A stretch of 64,000 nt of DNA from Tautonia plasticadhaerens (GCF_007752535.1 NZ_CP036426.1:6014001-6078000); one strand, 5' to 3'. Positions 1 to 7,304 are shown, counted from the first letter of the stretch. The notes: generated by a model from the sequence alone, not told the origin. Numbers and translations: made by a program.

Positions 1-807
1 GGCGACCACCTCGTCGACACGCTTCGCCTCCCCGACGACCAGCGGCTGGGTGCACGGGCGTCCGCGCCTCGGCCTGGGCCGCTCCTCGGGCGGGATCACC
101 CGCGGCTCGCCGGTCCAGACCCGGGCATCGGCCGAGCTGTCCAGCACGTACCGCTTGCCGAGTTGCCGGACGCCCTGCACGAAGGTCGGGCTGTCGCCGT
201 AGACGCCGTCGCCGCCGACCCAGCGGAACGGCACCCCCTCGGCGACCGCGTCGGCGGCCATCGCCAGGGCCAATTCCGGCTTGGTGCGGAAGATCACGCC
301 GGCGGGCACCCCGGCCTCCTCGCGGCGTTCGCCGTCGCCGGCCCACTCCTCGGGCAGGAACAGCCGCCGATCGAGGAAGGTGTGGCCCTTGGCCGAGCAG
401 TAGTCGGCGAAGACGGCGACCTGGCAGTTGTCGGTCCGCCCCAGCGTGCCGGAGTACTGCCGCCTGACGCCGACGGACTTGGTCCCCTTCTTGGGGAACC
501 CGGTCTCGGCGGCATTCCAGGCGGCGTCGTCATCGGCCAGCAGCTCCAGGACCGCGCCGCGCATCTGCCTGAGGATCGCGCCATCGGACCAGGCGCCGGT
601 GCTGATGAAGGCTTGCAGCGAGCGCACCGGGCCGCCGCTGGTCGCCTGGGCGATGTTCTCGATGCTGCGACGCTCGCCGCCGTGGAGCAGCCCCTGGACG
701 AAGCGGCGTGCGTGGACCTGATTCTCGTCGCGGCCGAAGAGGGGGGCGAAGCGGTCGAGGAAGCGGTCGAGTTCGGGCTTGAGGGCCAGGAGTTGGTGTT
801 CGTCCAC
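1..807 (-). CDS. IS701-family DDE transposase, N-terminal part, runs off left edge
   Basis: Reading down from a GTG at 807 the frame stays open for 269 codons to base 1, so the C-terminus lies outside the window. An in-frame TGA at 838-840 excludes a longer N-terminus, and a GAGG sits upstream of the GTG. The protein has the IS701/DDE_5 pattern: a helical N-terminus (LKPELDRFLDRFAPLF), then SVGVRRQYSGTLGRTDNCQV, a first catalytic region around FADY, and GGDGVYGDSP carrying the second acidic residue. The family match is by recognition. Nothing in the visible part is broken. Confidence 0.85.
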   Translation of the reverse strand, partial: MDEHQLLALKPELDRFLDRFAPLFGRDENQVHARRFVQGLLHGGERRSIENIAQATSGGPVRSLQAFISTGAWSDGAILRQMRGAVLELLADDDAAWNAAETGFPKKGTKSVGVRRQYSGTLGRTDNCQVAVFADYCSAKGHTFLDRRLFLPEEWAGDGERREEAGVPAGVIFRTKPELALAMAADAVAEGVPFRWVGGDGVYGDSPTFVQGVRQLGKRYVLDSSADARVWTGEPRVIPPEERPRPRRGRPCTQPLVVGEAKRVDEVVA

Positions 808-906
808 GAGCGATCGCCTCGGGAGGTCCGGCGGGACTCACGAATGATCGCTCTTGTACCCGAAGCCATCGCGGCGTAGAAGAGCAGACCGCCCTGCGCT
901 GTAGTA
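1..906 (-). mobile_element. IS701-like insertion sequence (5' part)
   Basis: This is the element carrying the IS701-type transposase. Its transposase-proximal end is placed near 906 because the recombinase-like remnant at 907-1062 loses similarity there, at a TTAG (minus strand; CTAA at 907-910). IS701 elements usually insert at YTAR-type 4 bp targets. The terminal inverted repeat cannot be proved because the other end is outside the window, so the boundary is an inference. Confidence 0.5.
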
Positions 907-1062
907 CTAAGCCTTCCACCAACGGTTAGCGACCTGCCAGGAGCCCTGCTTGGTCGGTTCGGCGCCGAGTTGTCGGGCCGAGATAGTGTAAAGCTTCCCA
1001 CGGTACTTCTTGTATCAACCCTTGCGGGCGGGAATCCACGACATCAGGAGCTTGTGTGGCAT
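907..1062 (-). pseudogene. Remnant of a tyrosine-recombinase/integrase-like gene (N-terminal fragment)
   Basis: Starting from ATG at 1062 the translation is MPHKLLMSWIPARKG, stop, YKKYRGKLYTISARQLG, then EPTKQGSWQVANRWWKA, stop. This resembles the short basic N-terminal segment (W-x-KK-x-RGK-x-Y-x-(I/V)SxRQLG) of planctomycete site-specific integrases, recognised from memory. An in-frame TGA at 1015-1017 replaces an expected tryptophan (TGG), and the frame ends at TAG 907-909 where the IS701-like element begins. The second insertion sequence sits about 18 bp upstream of the ATG. The catalytic domain is absent. It could also be another protein with the same N-terminal module. Confidence 0.5.
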
Positions 1063-1074
1063 GGTCTGCAAACC

Positions 1075-1080
1075 GTTTTT
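1075..1080. repeat. Target-site duplication GTTTTT, left copy
   Basis: GTTTTT directly abuts the left inverted repeat and is repeated in the same orientation at 2435-2440. A 7 bp duplication does not fit, so 6 bp is the natural length. Confidence 0.75.
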
Positions 1081-1105
1081 GCTGACCGTCACGGATTTTG
1101 GGGGG
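1081..1105 (+). repeat. Left terminal inverted repeat of the 1354 bp IS
   Basis: 25 bp identical in inverted orientation to 2410-2434. The transposase stop codon (1089-1091) is embedded in it. Confidence 0.88.
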
Positions 1106-2339
1106 TAGCCGAGCGGTATCCGCCGAGGGAGGCGGAGATGAGCAGGTTCTGGAGCCAGTCGTCGTGGTAGCGATGGCCGTTGTGACGTTCGGCGGGGCAT
1201 CGCCATCCCTCGTTTGCTCTCGCGACGGCCGGGTGCCAGGGGGCATAGTTCGCCAGAAGCGCCCAGGCCCGGCCGTGGAGTCGGCAGGCGGCAGGTGAGC
1301 CATGTAGGTGCTGGCCGCGGTCGAAGTCGCGGTTCATCCCGCGCATCATCCGGTCCAGCATGTTGCTCGTGCGGTGGCCGCCGGGGTGCGCGTACGCCGT
1401 GGCGTATTCCTTCGACCGGCCGCACAGCTTCTCGACCTGCTCCCGCAGCCACGCCGACATCGCCTGCCGCCGGGCCCATTCGCGCAGCCGCCGCAACCGC
1501 TGCGCGAAGCTCCGGCGCGACGGCGCGTGGTACGATTCCCAGACCCGCTTCGACAGCTCCCGGAACGGCTCGCTCAGCTTGCCCCGACTGCGGATGTCCA
1601 GCCAGCCATGCAGGAAGCAGCGGAGCAGCACGACCAGCGGGAACAGCGTCAGCCACGCCTGATGCGTCGCGGCCCAGCCGTCGACGCTCACCGTCCGGGG
1701 CGCAAACTGCGGCTCGACGTCGCGGCCCTCGGCCTTGAGGACGCCGTAGGCGTCCGTCAGCTCGGCGGCCCCGGCCGACGCGGCCGGCTCGACGCCCAGG
1801 ACGCAGCCGTCGCCGACGGTCGTGGCCAGGTAGACCTTCTCACCGTCGATCGTCTGGTGATGCTCGTCGGCCAGGAGGTGCTCGGGCAGCCGGGCCCGTC
1901 GCACGGTGGTCCCCACGATGCTCGACCGGCCCAGGCCGCACGTCAGCCGATACCAGGACATCGGGTCGCGGCCGAAGACGCGGGCCAGGGCCCAGAACGG
2001 GACGCCGAAGGTCCGCAGGAACAGCGGGCCCTCGGCGTCCGCGACGCGAGCCGCCATGTAGGGCATGAGGAAAGAGGGCCGGACGCTGTTGGCGGCTCCG
2101 TCCCGCAAGCGGATGCGTCGGATCGGCAGTCCCCGCTTGGCCGATGTCCGCTCGTCCTTCAGCTCATAGCCCCGGGCGAACCCCGGCGGGAACAGCTCCG
2201 GGGACGCTCGGAAGCCCTCGTCGAGCAGCCGCCGGAACGCGGCCGGATCGTCGACGGCGTGCGCGTAGGAATCTTCCGAGATGGGCAAGCAGATGGTACG
2301 GTGCCCTCGCGAGGACCGCGCCACGGTCCCGTCGGCCAT
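1089..2339 (-). CDS. DDE-type transposase of the 1354 bp IS
   Basis: 416 aa. The start is the ATG at 2339 (MADGTVARSS), because a very strong Shine-Dalgarno (GGAAGGAGGTGG) lies just upstream; the ATG at 2360 would include that site in the coding region. Candidate RNase H-fold features are an Asp in LLADEHHQTIDGEKVYLATT (about residue 165), an Asp in TVSVDGWAATHQAW (about 225) and a following C-x2-H (RCFLHGW), a motif seen in IS256/Mutator-like transposases. The C-terminal half is rich in Arg and includes HRTSNMLDRMMRGMNR. The gene fills almost all of the element. The family is unassigned; intactness suggests it can still be active. Confidence 0.8.
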   Translation of the reverse strand: MADGTVARSSRGHRTICLPISEDSYAHAVDDPAAFRRLLDEGFRASPELFPPGFARGYELKDERTSAKRGLPIRRIRLRDGAANSVRPSFLMPYMAARVADAEGPLFLRTFGVPFWALARVFGRDPMSWYRLTCGLGRSSIVGTTVRRARLPEHLLADEHHQTIDGEKVYLATTVGDGCVLGVEPAASAGAAELTDAYGVLKAEGRDVEPQFAPRTVSVDGWAATHQAWLTLFPLVVLLRCFLHGWLDIRSRGKLSEPFRELSKRVWESYHAPSRRSFAQRLRRLREWARRQAMSAWLREQVEKLCGRSKEYATAYAHPGGHRTSNMLDRMMRGMNRDFDRGQHLHGSPAACRLHGRAWALLANYAPWHPAVARANEGWRCPAERHNGHRYHDDWLQNLLISASLGGYRSATPQNP

Positions 2340-2409
2340 GATCCACCTCCTTCCGTGCACCGTGGATCATGGCCGTTTTGTCGGATCACGTCAGCACGCC
2401 GGCAGCCAT

Positions 2410-2434
2410 CCCCCCAAAATCCGTGACGGTCAGC
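2410..2434 (-). repeat. Right terminal inverted repeat of the 1354 bp IS
   Basis: 25 bp perfect inverted copy of 1081-1105, lying about 70 bp upstream of the transposase start. Confidence 0.88.
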
Positions 2435-2440
2435 GTTTTT
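2435..2440. repeat. Target-site duplication GTTTTT, right copy
   Basis: Second copy of the 6 bp direct repeat abutting the IS at its right end. Removing 1081-2440 restores an apparent empty site. Confidence 0.75.
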
Positions 2441-2478
2441 GCATACCGGCGGGATTCTCGCCGGTCAAGTCGGTATGC
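2441..2478. other. Nested dyad symmetry next to the IS insertion site
   Basis: GCATACCG (2441-2448) pairs with CGGTATGC (2471-2478), while the inner CCGGCG (2446-2451) pairs with CGCCGG (2459-2464) around a 7-base loop. The two stems share bases and are therefore alternatives. A further outer pair, GTCTGCA before the IS and TGCAGAC at 2476-2482, would flank them in the pre-insertion sequence. The position directly upstream of the recombinase-like remnant suggests a recombinase binding site or operator; this is inference. Confidence 0.45.
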
Positions 2479-2559
2479 AGACTCGAGAGGTGCGGTTGCC
2501 GGAACCTGGCAAAGAAGAAGGACTTGAAAACGGATCAGAGGCCACGCATAAAGACCCAT

Positions 2560-2603
2560 TTCTCTTTGCAGTGCCGTACCTTCGGCCTCTCGGTCACCTC
2601 TCC
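2560..2603 (-). other. tRNA-like fragment (acceptor, D-arm and anticodon-loop-like)
   Basis: On the minus strand from 2603 the sequence GGAGAGGTGACCGAGAGGCC, then GAAGGTACGGCACTGCAAAG, looks like the 5' half of a tRNA: acceptor strand, a D-arm of the class II or Cys type and a CTGCAAA anticodon loop (GCA). The 3' anticodon strand, variable region and T-arm do not follow. A 7 bp complement of the acceptor strand (GAGAGGT, 2596-2602) appears at 2485-2491, 118 nt away. It may be a truncated tRNA left by integration, or chance similarity. Confidence 0.35.
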
Positions 2604-2684
2604 TGGCAACGGCCGGTCGATCTATCGTTCCCGAGCGGGGCGTTTCGGTCAACGGGAAGCCTCCCCGGGGCGACCGGGGGGCGA

Positions 2685-2781
2685 CGGGAGCGTATGGGAA
2701 TCGAACCCACCGGCGACCTGTCTCCAGGCCGCCCGACTGGTTTTGAAGACCAGGGCCGGCACCAGCCGTGCGCCCGCTCCC
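2685..2781 (-). tRNA. selC: tRNA-Sec (anticodon UCA), selenocysteine tRNA
   Basis: 97 nt from 5' end 2781 to discriminator G at 2685. The anticodon arm CTGGT-CTTCAAA-ACCAG carries UCA (complement at 2744-2746), which reads UGA. A 9 bp extra arm (GGCGGCCTG, loop GAGA, CAGGTCGCC), a T-arm with TTCGATT and a long acceptor (GGGAGCG pairing with CGCTCCC, plus an eighth G-A position) fit the 8+5 bacterial SelC plan. CCA is not encoded. It would be charged with serine and converted to selenocysteine. No selA, selB or selD gene lies in this window. Confidence 0.9.
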
Positions 2782-2794
2782 CGAGGGCCGTCCC

Positions 2795-2800
2795 AGCATA
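2795..2800 (-). promoter_or_regulatory. -10-like element TATGCT upstream of tRNA-Sec
   Basis: TATGCT on the minus strand ends 13 bases before the tRNA 5' end, a fitting distance for a start about 7 nt upstream of the mature tRNA. No convincing -35 hexamer is visible 16-18 bases further upstream. Confidence 0.35.
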
Positions 2801-3007
2801 GCCCGGCGGGAGGCCCGACGCGAGGATCCGGGTCGGCTCTTCGCCCAATCCGGCCCGGGGTCCGGCGAATAGAGCGGGGGACGGCGGGGACTATCCCGGT
2901 GCCTGGGCCGTCGTTACCATGCTCCCGTCCCGGCGGCGGCGTGAGTTCACGCCGATCCCGCCGACCCGGATCCGGATCACGCCCCTGGCCTCGAGGAGTC
3001 GCTCGCG

Positions 3008-3832
3008 ATGGCTGCGGACCCCAAAGCAGACCGCCCCGCCCCGCCCCCGGAGATCGATTCGGTCAAGATCTTCTCCTACCCGAAGGTCATCTTCCTCTGG
3101 CCGACGATGGTCTTCGCCTTGATCTGCGGCCTGGGCATGCTCGTCGTCGGCAGCGGGGAGCCGGTCCGGGGGCCGATGGAGGCTGATCCGGTGATCCAGG
3201 TCGAGGGGGAGGAGGTCGCCGGGGCGGATGCGGTGGCGGGCGCCCCGATCGATGATGACCTGCCGCCCGAGAAGGTCCGGCGCTTCTCCAGTTGGCAGAA
3301 CATCATCGGCGTGGTCTTCCTGATCGTCTTCGCCGTGAACATGATCGTGATGTCGCTCGACTTCCCCAGGTTCACCCTGATCGCGGTGATCCTCTTCGTC
3401 TTGATGATGGCCTTCCTGCTGCTGTACCTGGCCTCGCAGGGGGTCGACTTCCTCTCCCCGCTGACGACCCTCTCGAGGTTCCTCTACTTCACGGCCAACG
3501 CGGGCTTCTACTTCGCCATCGCCTCGGTCCTGGGCGTGATCTTCCTGATCATCTGGGCGACCCGCCGCCTGGACTACTGGGAGGTCCGGGCGAATGAGGT
3601 CCTGCACCACCACGGCCCGCTGAGCGATCTGGAGCGCTACCCGACGATCCAGCTGAAGTTCTCCAAGGAGATCCCCGACATCCTGGAGTTCCTCTTGGGG
3701 CTCGGCGCCGGGCGGCTCGTCCTCAACTTCAGCACCGCCGACCGGCAGATCGTGCTCGACCACGTCCTCTTCATCAACGCGAAGGAGGAACAGTTGAAGC
3801 AGATTATGTCCCGGCTCCGGGTCGACGCTTGA
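3008..3832 (+). CDS. Conserved planctomycete membrane protein of unknown function
   Basis: 274 aa, ATG start at 3008. An N-terminal cytoplasmic stretch (MAADPKADRPAPPPEIDSVK) is followed by a hydrophobic segment at about 29-47 (VIFLWPTMVFALICGLGMLVV), an acidic linker, then three more segments at about 98-112, 121-141 and 159-180. A soluble C-terminal domain of about 90 residues ends QLKQIMSRLRVDA. No catalytic motif is seen. It stands alone between the tRNA-Sec gene and a convergent gene, with a strong hairpin directly after its stop. I recognise the general type but no function. Confidence 0.8.
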   Translation: MAADPKADRPAPPPEIDSVKIFSYPKVIFLWPTMVFALICGLGMLVVGSGEPVRGPMEADPVIQVEGEEVAGADAVAGAPIDDDLPPEKVRRFSSWQNIIGVVFLIVFAVNMIVMSLDFPRFTLIAVILFVLMMAFLLLYLASQGVDFLSPLTTLSRFLYFTANAGFYFAIASVLGVIFLIIWATRRLDYWEVRANEVLHHHGPLSDLERYPTIQLKFSKEIPDILEFLLGLGAGRLVLNFSTADRQIVLDHVLFINAKEEQLKQIMSRLRVDA

Positions 3833-3838
3833 TCCGTT

Positions 3839-3870
3839 CGCGGGGCGGCGAGGCCTCAGGCCGCCCCGCG
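3839..3870. terminator. Bidirectional GC hairpin between convergent genes
   Basis: An 11 bp perfect stem (CGCGGGGCGGC at 3839-3849 with GCCGCCCCGCG at 3860-3870) lies between and into the ends of two convergent genes. It lacks a clear U-tract. It overlaps the last codons of the minus-strand gene ending at 3856. Confidence 0.6.
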
Positions 3871-4656
3871 ATCTGCCGGCCTGTTAGCCTCGGTCCCCGC
3901 CCCGGCAGGGAGGCCGAGCAGTTCGTCGAGGACGGGACCGAGCAACGCCTCCTCCAGGTCGGCCAGCCTCCGGGCGACCTGGGCGCCGTCGAGCACGCGG
4001 TGGTCGTAGATCAGCTTCACGGTGACGAGACCCGAGGCGTCGATCGGCCCGTAGGTAAGCGTCGTCGTCAGCGGGCTGATCGGGTGGTACGACTCGGCGC
4101 CGAGGGCCCCGTAACTCGACAGGCCGAAGGTCCCCAGCCGCTTGGCCCGCTTCGGTCCGGAGCAGGCCAGGGTGCTCCACCAGAGGAATCGGCGGATCGG
4201 CGCCGGGTAGCCGCTGATCCGGAGCATCTGGCGGAAGAAGCCGACCCGCTCCAGGGGCCAGGACCGGTACTCGTCCAGCGCCTCCTGCAACTCGGAGATC
4301 GACTGCCGCTCCGGGGCCCGGAACAGGCCGACGCAGATGCAGGGCTCCCCCTCGTGCTCCCGCTCCATCGCCAGGGCGGCGATCGAGTACGGATGCTCGT
4401 AGAGCCGGAGTCGGGGCACCGTGAGCAGGGCCCGCCTCAGGCCCGGGTCCGCGTCGCAGACCAGGCCGTACGCCTTGAGGAAGAGCACCGGCCAGGACGG
4501 CCGGATCGGGTGCGATCGCCGGGCCTCGGCCAGCGGGCCCAGGCGCATCGCCCGGCCGACGGGGACCGAGGGGACTTGCCGGGCGAAGTGCATCATGTCC
4601 AGGATGAACCGTCGGGGCCCGGACAGGGGCAGCGTACGACCCTTGGGCTGGGGCAT
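3856..4656 (-). CDS. 2-oxoacid dehydrogenase acyltransferase-like protein (catalytic domain only)
   Basis: 266 aa. ATG at 4656 (MPQPKGRTLPLSGPRR) has a good GAGGTG ribosome site 5-6 bases upstream; longer frames run into non-coding sequence. The C-terminus has YDHRVLDGAQVARRLADLEE, matching the HxxxDG active-site signature of dihydrolipoamide acyltransferases and chloramphenicol acetyltransferase-like folds. There is no lipoyl or E1/E3-binding domain and no dehydrogenase gene nearby, so it is probably a stand-alone acyltransferase rather than part of a pyruvate dehydrogenase complex. Substrate unknown. Confidence 0.75.
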   Translation of the reverse strand: MPQPKGRTLPLSGPRRFILDMMHFARQVPSVPVGRAMRLGPLAEARRSHPIRPSWPVLFLKAYGLVCDADPGLRRALLTVPRLRLYEHPYSIAALAMEREHEGEPCICVGLFRAPERQSISELQEALDEYRSWPLERVGFFRQMLRISGYPAPIRRFLWWSTLACSGPKRAKRLGTFGLSSYGALGAESYHPISPLTTTLTYGPIDASGLVTVKLIYDHRVLDGAQVARRLADLEEALLGPVLDELLGLPAGAGTEANRPADRGAA

Positions 4657-4837
4657 CCGATCACCTCGGGGCGGGACGGGGACGGACCGGCCTCGACCAT
4701 ACGCACTCCCCCGGATTCCGGGAAGGCGAACCGCCCGACCCGGTCGGCCGAATCCCGAGGCGTCGGGCGGTCGGATCGGCCCTCGCAGCGACCTCGATCC
4801 CGGCCGACCCCCGGACGGTCCCTGACGGAGCGACCTC

Positions 4838-5608
4838 ATGGATTCCCGCCCGAGCATCTTCGTCCATCTTCTCCCCTCGCTCATCCCCGAGGGCGCCCTG
4901 GGGGGCGGGGTGGCGGTCGTCCTCGACGTGCTCCGGGCGACGACGGTGATGGTCCACGCCTTGGCCTCGGGGTGCGAGGCGATCGTCCCCTGCCTGGAGA
5001 TCGAGGAGGCGGAGGAGGTCGCCGCCTCGTTCCCGCCCGGGACGGCGATCCTCGCCGGGGAACGGGGGGGGCTCCCCATCCCCGGCTTCGACCTCGGCAA
5101 CTCCCCCGGTGACTTCCACCCGGAGGTGTGCCGGGGGAAGACGCTGGTGATGACGACCACCAACGGGACCCGGGCGATCCTCTCAAGCCGGGCGGCGGAT
5201 CGGGTGCTGATCGGGGCGTTCCCGAATCTCGGGGCGATCGTGGGGGAGGTGGGAGTGTCCCGGCAGGACATCCACGTCGTCTGCGCCGGGACCGACGGGC
5301 TCGTCAGCTTCGAGGACACGATGCTCGCCGGGTGCCTCGTCCTGGAGCTGGAACGGGGATCGGGGTTGTCCGCGGGGAATGACGCCGCCCTGATCGCCCG
5401 GCGGTGCTGGGAGGCGTCGGGCCCGGGGCCGGGCCTGGCGTCGACCCTGGCGACCGGGAGGGGGGGGCGACGGGTCTCAGGGTTGGGGCTGGGGGCCGAC
5501 ATCGAGGCCGCCGGCCGGGTGAGCCGGTCCGACCTCGTCCCCGAACTGCGACCCGGGCCGCTCCGAATCGTCGCGGCGGGGGCGACCCGGGGGGGCCGGA
5601 TCGGGTAG
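4838..5608 (+). CDS. comB: ComB-family 2-phosphosulfolactate phosphatase
   Basis: 256 aa, ATG at 4838. The family is recognised by VLDVLRATTVMVHAL near residue 30, GERGGLPIPGFDLGNSP near 80, TTTNGTRA near 105, and CAGTDGLVSFEDTMLAG near 150. ComB is a Mg-dependent phosphatase that hydrolyses 2-phosphosulfolactate to sulfolactate in coenzyme M biosynthesis; many non-methanogenic bacteria carry homologues whose role is less clear. No ComA or ComC gene is nearby. The reading frame is intact and close to family length (about 240 aa). Confidence 0.85.
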   Translation: MDSRPSIFVHLLPSLIPEGALGGGVAVVLDVLRATTVMVHALASGCEAIVPCLEIEEAEEVAASFPPGTAILAGERGGLPIPGFDLGNSPGDFHPEVCRGKTLVMTTTNGTRAILSSRAADRVLIGAFPNLGAIVGEVGVSRQDIHVVCAGTDGLVSFEDTMLAGCLVLELERGSGLSAGNDAALIARRCWEASGPGPGLASTLATGRGGRRVSGLGLGADIEAAGRVSRSDLVPELRPGPLRIVAAGATRGGRIG

Positions 5609-5732
5609 AATCGGCGACCGGGCCAAGCGAGCCGGCGACCGGCCCCGCCCGCTTGTCCCGTTCACGACCCTCGATCGAACCCAGGCACCGGGGCGGGCCA
5701 GGCCAAGGTCTGCCCCGAGGAGACGCGACCCG

Positions 5733-7304
5733 ATGGACATGGAGAAGCTGGTTTCCCTCTGCAAGCGACGCGGGTTCATCTTCCCGTCGAGCGAAATCTA
5801 CGGGGGCCTCAACGGGTTCTGGGACTACGGCCCGCTCGGCGTCGAGCTGAAGCGGAACATCAAGGACGCCTGGTGGCGGGACAACGTCACCGGTCGGGAC
5901 GACATGGTCGGGCTCGACTGCTCGATCATCATGAACCCGAGGGTCTGGGAGGCGTCCGGCCACGTCGGCGGCTTCGTCGACCCGATGGTCGACTGCCGGC
6001 AGTCCAAGGAACGCTACCGGGCCGACCAGCTCTACGTCTTCGGCATCGCCCGGGAGATGGCGGGAGCCGGGGATGAGCACGTCCACGAGGGGGCGACCGG
6101 GAGGGAGTTCCCGGCCTGGGTCGAGCACCGCGTCTCGGCCGTCGGCGCCTCCCCGCTCGACGCCTGGGAGGCGGCCAGGCCGAAGGCCGCCAAGCTGCTG
6201 AAGACCAAGCCCGCTGGCCTCGGCGACCCGCCGGCCGGGACGACGGCACTCTACTTGCATCTGGCCCCTGAGGAGCGGGCGAAGGTCGTCGGGCCGGCGG
6301 CCGACGAGCCGGGCACCCTGACCGAGCCCCGGCAGTTCAACCTGATGTTCAAGACGAGCGTCGGGGCCCTGGAAGACGCGTCGAGCGTGGCCTACTTGAG
6401 GCCCGAGACCGCCCAGGGCATCTTCGCCAACTTCAAGAACGTGCTCGACACCAGCCGGGTGAAACTCCCCTTCGGCATCGCCCAGATCGGCAAGAGCTTC
6501 CGCAACGAGATCACCCCGCGGAACTTCACCTTCCGGTCCCGCGAATTCGAGCAGATGGAGATCGAGTTCTTCTGCCGCCCCGAGGACTCCCAGGAGTGGT
6601 ACGCCTACTGGCGGAAGGAGCGGTTCGACTGGTACGTCCGCCACGGCCTCCGGAGCGACCGGCTCCGGCTCCGGGACCACGACCCGGACGAACTGGCCTT
6701 CTATTCGCAGGCGACGGCCGACATCGAGTACGAGTTCCCCTTCGGCGTCAGCGAGCTGGAGGGGATCGCCCATCGGGGGCACTACGACCTCGGCCAGCAC
6801 CAGAAGTTCAGCGGCCGGGACCTGACGTATTTCGACGAGGAGACCAAGCAGCGGTTCCTCCCCCACGTCATCGAGCCCTCGGCCGGGGCCGACCGGGGGA
6901 CGCTGGCGTTCCTCTGCGAGGCCTACGCTGAGGACGAGGTCGGCGGCGAATCCAGGACGGTCCTGAAGTTCCACCCGAGGTTCGCGCCGATCAAGGCGGC
7001 CGTCTTCCCGCTGGTGAAGAAGGACGGCATGCCCGAGAAGGCCGACGCGATCTATCGATCGCTCAAGCGGCGGCACAACGTTTATTATGACGAAAAGGGC
7101 GCCATCGGCCGGCGGTACCGGCGGCAAGATGAGGCGGGGACCCCCTATTGCCTCACCGTCGACGGCCAGTCGCTGGTCGACGGCACCGTGACGATCCGGG
7201 ACCGGGATTCGCTGGTGCAGAAGCGCGTCCCGTCGGACAATCTCGCGGGGCTGATCGGCGACCTGCTCGACGGCACGGTCGGACTCGACACGGTCGGCTC
7301 CTGA
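5733..7304 (+). CDS. glyS: Glycyl-tRNA synthetase, dimeric (class II) type
   Basis: 523 aa. It charges tRNA-Gly with glycine in the cytoplasm. The N-terminus MDMEKLVSLCKRRGFIFPSSEIYGGLNGFWDYGPLG is the standard start of the single-chain alpha2 type. Class II motif 2 is FRNEITPRNFTFRSREFEQMEIEFF (about 258-282). The C-terminal anticodon-binding domain begins near RFAPIKAAVFPLVKK and ends with DGTVTIRDRDSLVQKRV. The segment between about 108 and 195 (after the IAREM) is a family insertion and is Ala/Pro-rich here. ATG 5733 is used; ATG 5739 is also possible. A TAGAAT -10-like box overlaps the comB stop at 5606-5611. Confidence 0.95.
   Translation: MDMEKLVSLCKRRGFIFPSSEIYGGLNGFWDYGPLGVELKRNIKDAWWRDNVTGRDDMVGLDCSIIMNPRVWEASGHVGGFVDPMVDCRQSKERYRADQLYVFGIAREMAGAGDEHVHEGATGREFPAWVEHRVSAVGASPLDAWEAARPKAAKLLKTKPAGLGDPPAGTTALYLHLAPEERAKVVGPAADEPGTLTEPRQFNLMFKTSVGALEDASSVAYLRPETAQGIFANFKNVLDTSRVKLPFGIAQIGKSFRNEITPRNFTFRSREFEQMEIEFFCRPEDSQEWYAYWRKERFDWYVRHGLRSDRLRLRDHDPDELAFYSQATADIEYEFPFGVSELEGIAHRGHYDLGQHQKFSGRDLTYFDEETKQRFLPHVIEPSAGADRGTLAFLCEAYAEDEVGGESRTVLKFHPRFAPIKAAVFPLVKKDGMPEKADAIYRSLKRRHNVYYDEKGAIGRRYRRQDEAGTPYCLTVDGQSLVDGTVTIRDRDSLVQKRVPSDNLAGLIGDLLDGTVGLDTVGS

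Larger units (their letters stand above)
1081..2434 (-). mobile_element. Complete 1354 bp insertion sequence with perfect 25 bp inverted repeats
   Basis: The left end (1081-1105) and right end (2410-2434) are perfect 25 bp inverted repeats, beginning GCTGACCGTCACGG and ending in six G. The element is flanked directly by GTTTTT at 1075-1080 and 2435-2440, which fits a 6 bp target-site duplication. It carries one transposase on the minus strand whose stop codon lies inside the left repeat. Perfect ends, intact target duplication and an intact gene suggest a recent insertion. I do not assign an IS family. Confidence 0.85.

Noticed and set aside
1015-1017. TGA in the integrase-like remnant as a selenocysteine codon
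   Set aside because: A tRNA-Sec gene is nearby, but the position corresponds to a conserved Trp, the frame ends 36 codons later, and no SECIS-like hairpin directly after the TGA is evident.
1308-2426. 372-codon plus-strand open frame
   Set aside because: Antisense to the transposase in the 1354 bp IS; the transposase has a perfect Shine-Dalgarno and family-type motifs.
3856-5502. A 548-codon version of the acyltransferase-like gene
   Set aside because: The extra 280 N-terminal residues are antisense to comB and are Pro/Ser/Arg-rich; the ATG at 4656 has a good ribosome site.
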